Of a DNA stretch of 6,530 nucleotides, positions 1 to 5,761 are shown piece after piece. The position numbers and the translations under genes were made by a program. The stretch lies in assembly GCA_021779635.1 (NCBI GenBank), contig JAJYAH010000407.1, forward strand, positions 1 through 6,530. The letters are read 5' to 3'. This DNA is from Pseudomonadota bacterium. Its GTDB lineage: Bacteria > Pseudomonadota > Alphaproteobacteria > Rhizobiales > Xanthobacteraceae. How positions within the stretch are numbered: position 1 is the stretch's first letter; each line of letters opens with the position of its first letter. The notes under the pieces are model-generated. The model worked only from the letters and a program-made list of their open reading frames with translations, searched no databases and had not been told where the DNA came from.

Positions 1-58
1 CTGGGATTATCTGATGGCCGGCTTGCAGCATGTGGCGGCACCCAGATCGGGCGGCTGA
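1..58 (+). CDS. C-terminal end of an unidentified protein (5' partial)
   Basis: In the frame starting at base 2 the window opens in coding sequence reading WDYLMAGLQHVAAPRSGG and ending with TGA at 56-58. A candidate terminator follows three bases later, which fits the end of a transcription unit. Only 18 residues are visible, with no recognisable motif, so no function can be given. Another + frame is also open through this stretch, so the frame choice rests on the hairpin placed directly after the stop and on the protein-like composition. Confidence 0.3.
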   Translation, partial: WDYLMAGLQHVAAPRSGG

Positions 59-60
59 GT

Positions 61-92
61 TCCCGCCAACTGCTTGGCCCGGCGGGATTTTC
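61..92 (+). terminator. Candidate rho-independent terminator
   Basis: TCCCGCC (61-67) pairs perfectly with GGCGGGA (81-87) across a 13-nt loop and is followed by a short T-rich stretch (ATTTTC). It sits just after the stop codon at 56-58. The T-run is weak, and a competing inner hairpin GCCAA/TTGGC (65-69 with 74-78) exists, so strength is uncertain. Confidence 0.4.
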
Positions 93-146
93 ATGGATTT
101 CGTCACGCTTTCATTTGCGTTACGATGCCTTAGCTAAAAATGAGGG

Positions 147-569
147 ATGGCGGTGTTGCGTTACGGGTTCCGGGCGGGGTCGCTTGGTGTGCTGCTGATG
201 CTGTCCGGCTGTGCCGGGGAGCAGCATTTCGTGCGGGACTCCTTCTGGCCGTTTGGCAACCCCAACGCGCCCGACATCCATGGCGAGACCGCGGAGCGCG
301 CGCTTGGACATATGCCGGAGGTAACACCGCTCGTCCCGCAGGCGGGGAACGTGTGGCCCGGTCCCGTGCAGCCGATGCCGACGCTCGCGGATGTCGAGAA
401 GGATGTGAACAAGCCCTTGGGCCAGGGCAACACGCCCTCCGTTCCCTCGCCCTACCCGCCGGGGCCGCAGGCGCCGGAGCAAACGGAGAGCGGCGGGGCG
501 GGAAACACTACCGTGCCACTCGGGAATCCGCCGCAAGCCGTTCCCGGCAATCCCCATATGCGGGAGTGA
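147..569 (+). CDS. Small proline-rich lipoprotein, function unknown
   Basis: This 140-aa protein has a typical lipoprotein signal: basic residues at the N-terminus (R5, R9), a hydrophobic run around residues 13-19 and a lipobox L19-S20-G21-C22, so cleavage should leave lipidated Cys22 and anchor the protein in a membrane, probably the outer membrane facing the periplasm. The mature part is rich in Pro, Gly and Asn, has no catalytic motif or membrane segment, and looks largely extended or disordered, with segments such as FWPFGNPNAPDIHGE and VWPGPVQPMP. Start choice is not settled: ATG 147 has GAGGG (142-146) directly against it with no spacer, whereas GTG 153 lies six bases downstream of it, and starting there still keeps the full signal peptide. 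It is a single gene, between a candidate terminator upstream and a short hairpin with T-run downstream. I recognise the lipoprotein class but not a named family. Confidence 0.7.
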   Translation: MAVLRYGFRAGSLGVLLMLSGCAGEQHFVRDSFWPFGNPNAPDIHGETAERALGHMPEVTPLVPQAGNVWPGPVQPMPTLADVEKDVNKPLGQGNTPSVPSPYPPGPQAPEQTESGGAGNTTVPLGNPPQAVPGNPHMRE

Positions 570-576
570 TGTTATA

Positions 577-593
577 CCGCTGAGCGGATTTTT
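577..593 (+). terminator. Short hairpin with T-run after the lipoprotein gene
   Basis: CCGC (577-580) and GCGG (584-587) form a 4-bp stem around TGA and are followed by ATTTTT. It lies eight bases after the stop codon of the lipoprotein gene. The stem is short, so this is a candidate only. Confidence 0.35.
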
Positions 594-653
594 CGACTCT
601 TTGGCTGTCCTCATCATGCCGGAGATCTCGACGGCGGTGATGAACACCTTCCT

Positions 654-1040
654 TGATACTTCAATACCGTAGAGATCCTCCAGGTGCCCCCGGATCTCCC
701 GGACGCTCATCCCACGCGCATACATCGAGATGATCTTGTCATCGAACTCCGGGAACCGGCGCTGGTACTTCGCAATCAGCTTCGGATCGAACGTCCGGGC
801 CCGATCGCGCGGGATATCCAGCGTCACCTGCGAGGCTCCACTCAATACCGTCTTCTTCGACGTCCCGTTCCTCCGGTTGCCCCGCTCAATCCAGCTCGGC
901 CGACAAAATGCGCTCAGACAGCGCCTTCTTCAGCTCATCCAGCAGCCCGCCGCTGCCAAATAGCTCCCTCGCATCACGGCCAGCAAGCAAACGGTCCAGC
1001 AAGTCCTTATCATCGCCATAGCGTCGGGCCTCCTTGCCCC
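654..1040 (-). pseudogene. IS256-family transposase remnant (N-terminal part, frameshifted)
   Basis: Read on the minus strand, bases about 1040 to 889 encode YGDDKDLLDRLLAGRDA, then ELFGSGGLLDELKKALSER, then ILSAELD, the N-terminal region of an IS256 (Mutator-like) transposase. A TGA at 886-888 ends this frame. Homology resumes at once in another frame as RGNRRNGTSKKTV (about 884-846) and continues with VTLDIPRDRARTFDPKLIAK, YQRRFPEFDDK, ISMYARGMSVREIRGHLEDL and YGIEVS, ending near 654. The segment that normally sits between AELD and the RNG motif appears deleted with a frame change, and everything after YGIEVS, including the whole DDE catalytic domain, is gone. IS256 transposases are about 400 aa; roughly the first 130 are represented. 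No terminal repeat is recognisable. It is a dead fragment, fused at its upstream end to an IS630 fragment. Confidence 0.8.
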
Positions 1041-1190
1041 AAGTCTATGGCCAAGCACAAAATTCAGGACACTCCCGACATAGGAGCGGCGGACACCAAA
1101 ACGGGCGCCAACCACCGCAGCGCTGCCAAGCGCCGCCAAAACACGCTCACGCAAGTCTTGCGAATAGGCTTGCCCGCGACGATGACCGAT
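1041..1190 (-). pseudogene. IS630-family transposase remnant (N-terminal helix-turn-helix part)
   Basis: On the minus strand the sequence reads AYSQDLRERVLAAL followed by ARFGVRRSYV, the N-terminal DNA-binding segment characteristic of IS630-family transposases (a SQDLR opening, then a helix-turn-helix ending in FGVS.SYV). No ATG sits at the expected start, and homology stops near 1041, where IS256-type sequence begins. The catalytic DDE domain is absent. It is clearly distinct from the N-terminus of the intact IS630 transposase at 1908-2942, so it comes from a different element and not from a duplication of that one. It probably records an old insertion followed by deletion. Confidence 0.65.
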
Positions 1191-1839
1191 GAATAACCCC
1201 CAGTTCCAAAACGGAAAACCATGAATCACAAAACAAGCCCGCGCCGGAAGCCACGATTCCAGTCAGGTTCAAACCGCTCTCTAATTCACTCCCACTCGAT
1301 TCTCTCAAAGCATCGTAACGCGCTGAATTATCGGCGCAAATTTTTTCCGCCGATGCCCGGAATCCGAACAACGAGCCGTCAAAATTTTTCGCTTATGATT
1401 TCAAAGGAAAATTCGCGTGATTCAGATTCGGCGACGTTTCAGCCTCTATCGACAACGATTGGTCGATTTTTCGCGTCGTCGACCTCATAGGGCGCTACGC
1501 GCCGATACAGGAAAAGACCGTCAACCTTCATAGCACAACGCGTTCATGCGCGCTATCTTCGCCGTCTCTCTCCCGCTTCAAGACCACTCGTTGAGCTTCA
1601 CGGGTTGATGGCAGGCGGATGAGCAGATAGACGAACGCCTCTGGCTGCGGCGGTGTGGAAGGACACGTGGCCAACAAAGGTCCGAGATGGTGACGAGAAG
1701 GTAGCGGCGAATGGCTCGGTGCACTAAGCCCATCCACTAGCCGGTTTCGAGTCCGGCCCGCAGCACTGTGTTGGCTTCTATGACGCCGACGTGCGCGCAT
1801 CTCGATGCGTCAGTAGATACCTCCTCACGTCTCTGCAGT
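1191..1839. other. Gene-poor stretch with an AT-rich islet and hairpins
   Basis: I see no convincing gene here. Open frames of 74 to 90 codons exist on both strands but lack recognisable motifs and good ribosome binding sites. Bases 1336-1480 are an AT-rich islet: 22 of 60 bases are G or C in 1381-1440, against 42 of 60 in 4921-4980. It holds two similar runs, CAAATTTTTTCCGC and CAAAATTTTTCGC. Hairpins lie at 1492-1504 (GGCGC-tac-GCGCC), 1740-1757 and 1796-1809. The right end (1839 leftwards) was once directly continuous with the 3' end of the PIN-domain gene, before the IS630 element separated them. Confidence 0.5.
1740..1757 (+). other. Hairpin resembling a tRNA T-arm
   Basis: GCCGG (1740-1744) and CCGGC (1753-1757) pair perfectly around TTTCGAGT, close to the T-loop consensus TTCRANY but one base too long. 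The following CCGCAGC-A could mimic an acceptor strand, and a complementary GCTGCGG occurs at 1644-1650, but the total span (about 121 nt) is too long for a tRNA and no D or anticodon arm is evident. At most a degenerate tRNA piece; it may be chance. Confidence 0.2.
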
Positions 1840-1841
1840 TA
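1840..1841. repeat. Target-site duplication TA (left copy)
   Basis: The dinucleotide TA flanks the left inverted repeat and matches TA at 2944-2945. Duplication of a TA target is the hallmark of IS630/Tc1/mariner transposition. Confidence 0.8.
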
Positions 1842-1867
1842 CTCACAAGTCGGTAAGTAAGGCGACA
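1842..1867 (+). repeat. IS630 left inverted repeat
   Basis: Fifteen bases CTCACAAGTCGGTAA, a three-base mismatch (gta), then AGGCGACA. The reverse complement of 2918-2943 has the same two blocks separated by tat. Confidence 0.9.
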
Positions 1868-1907
1868 AGTTTCTTGACATTCCAGCCGGGGCACGATTCA
1901 AGGTGGC

Positions 1908-2942
1908 ATGAAGCGGGACGGACGCAGCCTGGACCATACGACGCTGGAGACCATCCGCGTGATGGCGGTCGAGCGGGTGCGGGAAGGCGAGGCTCCGTCA
2001 GCGGTGATCGCATCCTATGGCTTCAGCCGCACCACCATCTACAAGTGGTTGACCGCGGTGGCGAAGCCGGGTGTCGGACTGCGCGCCCTACAGGCGCGGC
2101 CTGCGCCGGGACGGCCACGCAGTCTGACGCCGCGGCAGGAACAGCAGGTGTTCCGCTGGATCAATGGCAACGACCCGCGCCAGTACGGCCTTGATTTCGG
2201 TCTATGGACCCGCTCGGTGGTCGCCGACCTGATCGAACGGAAGTTCGGCATCCGTCTTGGCCTCACCGCGGTCGGAGAGCTACTCGCCAAGCTCGATCTG
2301 ACGCCACAAAAGCCATTGCAACGGGCGTATCAGCGCGATCCCAAGGCGATCGAGCGGTGGCGGCGCGAGACCTATCCGGCCATTGCGCGGCAAGCCAGAG
2401 CGGAAGGTGGGGAGGTGTTCTTCTGGGATGAGTCTGGTTTCCGTGCCGACACCGTGCATGGCCGGACCTGGGGTCTCAGGGGACAGACGCCGGTTGTGGC
2501 GCGCCCCGGGCAACGGCAATCGATCAGTGCGGCTTCAGCGGTGAACGCGAAGGGCGGGTTCTGGTACTGTACCTATCAAGGCGGGCTGACCGCGGAGCTG
2601 TTCGTCCGACTGCTACGGCAGATGATGCGGCACCGGACAAAGCCGATCCACCTGGTGGTTGACGCGCTTCCGGCTCACAAGACCAAGCTGGTGAAAGACT
2701 ACGTGCAATCGACCGCGGGACGGCTGACGCTGCACTTCCTGCCGGGATACGCGCCCGACCTCAACCCCGATGAGCTCGTCTGGAGCCACGTGAAGCGTAC
2801 CGGAGTGGCCAGGACGCCGCTGCGCAAGGGCGAGCGGCTGCGCGACAAAGTCGAGGCGCAGTTGGCTCGTATCAAAGACCTGCCAAGGCCCGTCCGGTCA
2901 TTCTTCAGAGCGCCGAGTGTCGCCTATATTACCGACTTGTGA
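1908..2942 (+). CDS. IS630-family DDE transposase
   Basis: A full-length 344-aa transposase. Residues about 10-52 form the N-terminal helix-turn-helix (ASYGFSRTTIYKWL is its recognition part) that should bind the inverted repeats, and residues 60-165 are the linker and second DNA-binding part. The catalytic DDE/D domain follows, with all three acids in family context: D174 in FFWDESGF, D252 in LVVDALPAHK and E289 in LNPDELVWSHVK, the spacing and motifs expected of the Tc1/mariner-like superfamily. ATG 1908 is preceded by AAGGTGG (1900-1906), a plausible ribosome binding site although close. The stop codon TGA (2940-2942) lies within the right inverted repeat, and the gene overlaps the convergent PIN-domain gene by 14 nt. 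Unlike many IS630 elements it needs no programmed frameshift. I see no damage, so it is probably functional. Confidence 0.93.
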   Translation: MKRDGRSLDHTTLETIRVMAVERVREGEAPSAVIASYGFSRTTIYKWLTAVAKPGVGLRALQARPAPGRPRSLTPRQEQQVFRWINGNDPRQYGLDFGLWTRSVVADLIERKFGIRLGLTAVGELLAKLDLTPQKPLQRAYQRDPKAIERWRRETYPAIARQARAEGGEVFFWDESGFRADTVHGRTWGLRGQTPVVARPGQRQSISAASAVNAKGGFWYCTYQGGLTAELFVRLLRQMMRHRTKPIHLVVDALPAHKTKLVKDYVQSTAGRLTLHFLPGYAPDLNPDELVWSHVKRTGVARTPLRKGERLRDKVEAQLARIKDLPRPVRSFFRAPSVAYITDL

Positions 2943-2943
2943 G
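2918..2943 (-). repeat. IS630 right inverted repeat
   Basis: Partner of the left repeat. It contains two stop codons read in opposite directions: TGA of the transposase (2940-2942, + strand) and TAA of the PIN-domain gene (2929-2931, - strand). Confidence 0.9.
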
Positions 2944-3714
2944 TAATACCGACCCTGGAGGCGAGGGACTGCTCTCCTTCTGTCGACGCTGAAACTCATT
3001 GGAAAGCGCTGCCCAATAGGGCTCGTATAAATCGAGCAACTCGCTTGGCCGCATTACTTCAACGCCGAAACTTCTCAATGCGTCTCGGTGCTTCCAAAAT
3101 GTCTTTCGGTCTGTAGTAAGAATGACCGGAATATTTGCCACAAGTGCGTAGCCTGCAACTCGCCTGTCTCCTTCATCGCGAAGAAATGATAGAGGCCCGT
3201 CGCTTGCAACAATTTGTTCGGCTGACCTCACTCCCAACCCCTTCAAAATAAGTGGAGAGATACGGACCGATTTACTCTCCTCAAGCAATCCGAGAGCCAC
3301 ACCTGGAAAAGCGTGATTGGACACATCTTCTTGATGTCCACCAAAGAACCTAACAATGTCCCGAAGCCTTACGCCTCTATTGCCGCCAAAAACTGACGCC
3401 TCAGACGAATTCGTCTCGCAAACCAACCAGGGATAGCCGCCAAAATATTCGAATTGCTTGTACAAGATTCCGAGGTCGACGAGATCGTTTGCGGTGTCCG
3501 CACCATACCGTTCGGAAAGCTCGAGTAGCGCGGTGTCGTCCCATACGACCCGCTCCCTTTCCTCTAGTTGTCGATCGACCCAGTCGAGGTTTTGAAGAAT
3601 GCAGGTGTCGAGAAGTTGAGGCTCTGGTGGACGGAACGCATCGTCTATGAGCTCCATCCTCTTCCGCGGATCCGTTATACCTTTCAGGGCTTCCTCGAGA
3701 GCAGAAAGAGTCAT
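2929..3714 (-). CDS. PIN-like putative nuclease, last gene of the defence-type cassette
   Basis: A 261-aa protein from ATG 3714. GTG 3720 is an alternative; the frame stays open further upstream into the helicase gene, but that part only shadows it. Residues 34-38 read LLDTC, with D36 in the place of the first PIN acid. Further candidate metal ligands are E100 or E105 (WLVCETNSSEA), D180/D183 (RDEGDRR) and D202 (VILTTDRKTFW), the last being the usual PIN ending in which a strand precedes an aspartate and a helix, followed by the strand VEVMRPSELL. From this I infer a metal-dependent, probably RNA-cutting, PIN domain. It is about twice the length of a VapC toxin and has no adjacent antitoxin gene. 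It starts 31 nt after the helicase stop codon, so co-transcription is likely. Its last four residues (LTSR) and the stop come from the IS630 inverted repeat. GC content is visibly lower than in the helicase gene, suggesting a separate origin. Gene call firm, family call moderate. Confidence 0.75.
   Translation of the reverse strand: MTLSALEEALKGITDPRKRMELIDDAFRPPEPQLLDTCILQNLDWVDRQLEERERVVWDDTALLELSERYGADTANDLVDLGILYKQFEYFGGYPWLVCETNSSEASVFGGNRGVRLRDIVRFFGGHQEDVSNHAFPGVALGLLEESKSVRISPLILKGLGVRSAEQIVASDGPLSFLRDEGDRRVAGYALVANIPVILTTDRKTFWKHRDALRSFGVEVMRPSELLDLYEPYWAALSNEFQRRQKESSPSPPGSVLLTSR
2944..2945. repeat. Target-site duplication TA (right copy)
   Basis: TA directly outside the right inverted repeat, pairing with TA at 1840-1841. 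Confidence 0.8.
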
Positions 3715-3745
3715 GAGCACTCGCAGTTCTTTTGTTGCCTGCGCT

Positions 3746-5761
3746 TCATAGTTTGACCCATTCCAAGAAGTCGGCGCGCTTCTTGCGCAGCGCCTCAAGC
3801 GCTTCCCTGATGCGACCAGGTTTGTTGGAAATGTTGATGACGAGGGTATCCATTGCCCGAGTCAACGGAATCATCGCCCAACGCGACGCAAACTCGATCG
3901 CCTCCTCTTCGGCGGTGACGAAAAGATCATCTGTTCCTCGCGGCTGCGCCAACCGTTGCCGATACTTGTAATCCCAGAATTCGTCGAAGCCGTAGTTGAT
4001 GACCGTCCAACCTTCCAGCCCACGGCAAGAATCGTACTGAACGATGCGAAGTGCCTCGCGGTCGGTCGGGAAATTCTCTCGCACATCGATGGACGAAGCA
4101 TCCCAGGTTTTCACGCCCTGCCCGGCGAGAACGCGCGCCGGCGTCGAAAACGGCTCGCATCCGTCATGCACCACGAGCGCGGGAGGAACGCATGCGAGCA
4201 GATCGACGGGGTAGTTTCCGAGCTCGGCGGCTTCCGCGCAAAGCTTTGAATAGATTTCCGGACGGGCCGCTAGATCGCCTTCAATGATCATAACTCGGCC
4301 GCCGTTCGCGTCAGGATTCGGCTCCAAGTCCCAATCCGCGAGCCCGAGTGCGGCGGCAAAATCCGCCACGAACAGCGCCAGATTGGCTTTCATGCGCAAG
4401 CACCGCGTAAGCCGCCGAGCGCGCAATTGCTCGCGCGTGATGCCGCCACTCCAGTCGGCAACTGACCCACGAATAAACTGATCAACGCCGTCAGCCACGA
4501 CGATGCGTTCAGGTCCGTAGACCGCGCGCAGAATTTCGATTTCGTTGGCGGGCCAGTCCTGGCCCTCATCCACAAACACAGCGTCCCACAGAAAGTCGGT
4601 TGGATGGCGCTTAACAAGTTCTGCGACATCTTCCGACGATACTGTTTTGCTTCGAATGTACTCCAGCAGAAGGTCCTTTTTCTGCTCGTAGGCTTCAAGG
4701 AAGCCAGCGTAGTCCTGAATGATGCCGAGTCCGTGCATAAGCCGCCCTACGAAGGCATGGACCGTATCGATGCTGATGCCGCCATTTTCGACGCTGCGAG
4801 GCACGCCGAGCAGCGCCATCGTGCGCCGCATGTCGGCAACCAGTGCCTTGTTGTAGGTGAGCATGAGCGAGCGCATGCGCGCGCGGTCGAACGCGCGATA
4901 CGCCATTTGCAGCAATATGACCGTCTTGCCGACGCCGCCACGCCCGCGGATGACGACCTGCTTCTTGCCCAGGTCGTCGAGCCACGCTTCGGGCAGCGAC
5001 GCCTTGATGATCCGGTCCATCCGTCGGCGGTCCAGCGGCGTCGGTTCAACGGATTGCAGGAGAGGAAACGCGGGATCGAGAAGCGCCGCGAAGGTTTCAT
5101 CTGATCCGAACGAGATAAGAGCGTCCCGCTTGTGGTGAAGCGGCGCAGAAACCTGCCCAAGAACATTGAGGATGCGCTCGAAACTTCCATCCACGCCGAA
5201 GCAGTTGTGGGGGCGGTGCGGCAGGTCGCCCTCGCGGAGGCCTGAAAAGAAGATCAGGTCCTGTACATAGACGCGCTCCACCCCGTGATCGGCGAGGTAG
5301 CGCTTGAATTCGAACATCTGAAGCCGGTTTTTCTCCGTGACCGCCTCCCAGACGGTATGTCCGCCGTGGCGATAGCAGACGGAAGCGATCTTGTCGTCGA
5401 AGCGTACGCCGGTCGCGTCATGCGACTTCGCCTCGATGACGAGGATGAAATTCTTGACCTGGGCGCTCCGGGGAACGAACCGCTCCCCGTCGCGCGGAAA
5501 GAACTTGAACTCCACGTCGAACGAGCGAGGCTCGGAAAGGTGGCCGATCACGACAAGATCGATATCTTCGAGACGGTAGCCGTAAAGCTTCAGCCCCACG
5601 AATATCTTGATGTGGTCCTTTGCACTTTGGCCGATGTCTGGCCATGCCGCCAGAATCTGGCGGCGCAGGTGCTGGGCCGCCTCGAACTCCTTGCCTTCCT
5701 TTACGCCAAGCAGTTCAATCATGGCGGACTTTCCGCGGCGGGCAATCTCGTCACTGGACAC
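3746..5761 (-). CDS. NERD-like nuclease fused to UvrD/Rep-type SF1 helicase
   Basis: The 671-aa protein has two parts. Residues about 20-200 form a nuclease-related (NERD, PD-(D/E)XK-like) domain with D68 in EDIDLVVIG and E110-x-K112 in LVIEAKSHD as the putative metal-binding core. Residues about 240-671 are a superfamily 1 helicase: Walker A GRGGVGKT (273-280), motif Ia LTYNKALVADM (301-311), Walker B VFVDEGQDW (395-403), motif III ADGVDQFIR (423-431), motif IV around LTRCLRMKAN (451-460), motif V YDSCRGLEGWTVIN (576-589) and motif VI PLTRAMDTL (632-640). All key ATPase residues are present, so it should use ATP to move on nucleic acid and could cut it. The frame extends to GTG 5761, overlapping the DUF1998 gene by 11 nt, but ATG 5722 (giving MIELLGVKEGKEF) has a better ribosome binding site, GGAAAG six bases upstream, and is a serious alternative start, 28 nt past the upstream stop. 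NERD-helicase fusions recur in phage-defence islands; the function here is inferred. Confidence 0.9.
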   Translation of the reverse strand: MSSDEIARRGKSAMIELLGVKEGKEFEAAQHLRRQILAAWPDIGQSAKDHIKIFVGLKLYGYRLEDIDLVVIGHLSEPRSFDVEFKFFPRDGERFVPRSAQVKNFILVIEAKSHDATGVRFDDKIASVCYRHGGHTVWEAVTEKNRLQMFEFKRYLADHGVERVYVQDLIFFSGLREGDLPHRPHNCFGVDGSFERILNVLGQVSAPLHHKRDALISFGSDETFAALLDPAFPLLQSVEPTPLDRRRMDRIIKASLPEAWLDDLGKKQVVIRGRGGVGKTVILLQMAYRAFDRARMRSLMLTYNKALVADMRRTMALLGVPRSVENGGISIDTVHAFVGRLMHGLGIIQDYAGFLEAYEQKKDLLLEYIRSKTVSSEDVAELVKRHPTDFLWDAVFVDEGQDWPANEIEILRAVYGPERIVVADGVDQFIRGSVADWSGGITREQLRARRLTRCLRMKANLALFVADFAAALGLADWDLEPNPDANGGRVMIIEGDLAARPEIYSKLCAEAAELGNYPVDLLACVPPALVVHDGCEPFSTPARVLAGQGVKTWDASSIDVRENFPTDREALRIVQYDSCRGLEGWTVINYGFDEFWDYKYRQRLAQPRGTDDLFVTAEEEAIEFASRWAMIPLTRAMDTLVINISNKPGRIREALEALRKKRADFLEWVKL

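Larger units (their letters stand above)
1842..2943 (+). mobile_element. Complete IS630-family insertion sequence (1102 bp)
   Basis: The element is bounded by 26-bp inverted repeats matching at 23 of 26 positions (1842-1867 and 2918-2943), starts and ends with CTCACAAGTCGGTAA / TTACCGACTTGTGAG, and is flanked by TA on both sides. It carries one uninterrupted transposase gene filling nearly its whole length, with the stop codon lying inside the right repeat. Length and layout are typical of the family. All parts needed for transposition by a cut-and-paste DDE mechanism appear present, so it may be active and recent. It inserted into the 3' end of the convergent PIN-domain gene. Confidence 0.93.

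Noticed and set aside
140..583. Overlapping + strand frame from ATG 140 (147 aa)
   Set aside because: Ala/Arg-rich shadow of the lipoprotein gene, without the signal peptide and lipobox found in the other frame.
120..653. Minus-strand frame continuing from the IS256 remnant to base 120
   Set aside because: After YGIEVS the sequence loses transposase similarity and becomes antisense to the lipoprotein gene; only 654-845 of this frame is genuine transposase sequence.
1147..1371. 74-codon minus-strand open frame
   Set aside because: It runs out of frame through the IS630 remnant, has no motif and no clear ribosome binding site.
1528..1800. 90-codon minus-strand open frame in the old 3' flank of the PIN gene
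   Set aside because: Arg/Ser/Pro-rich composition typical of a chance frame in GC-rich DNA; no family motif seen.
1874..1902. Perfect -35 consensus TTGACA (1874-1879) upstream of the IS630 transposase, with TTCAAG 17 bases downstream
   Set aside because: The -10 matches only 3 of 6 positions, and a start from it would fall at the ATG, removing the ribosome binding site. Not supported as the transposase promoter.
2929..3714. VapC-type toxin of a toxin-antitoxin pair
   Set aside because: The protein is about twice the usual VapC length and no small antitoxin gene precedes it; the helicase gene is directly upstream.
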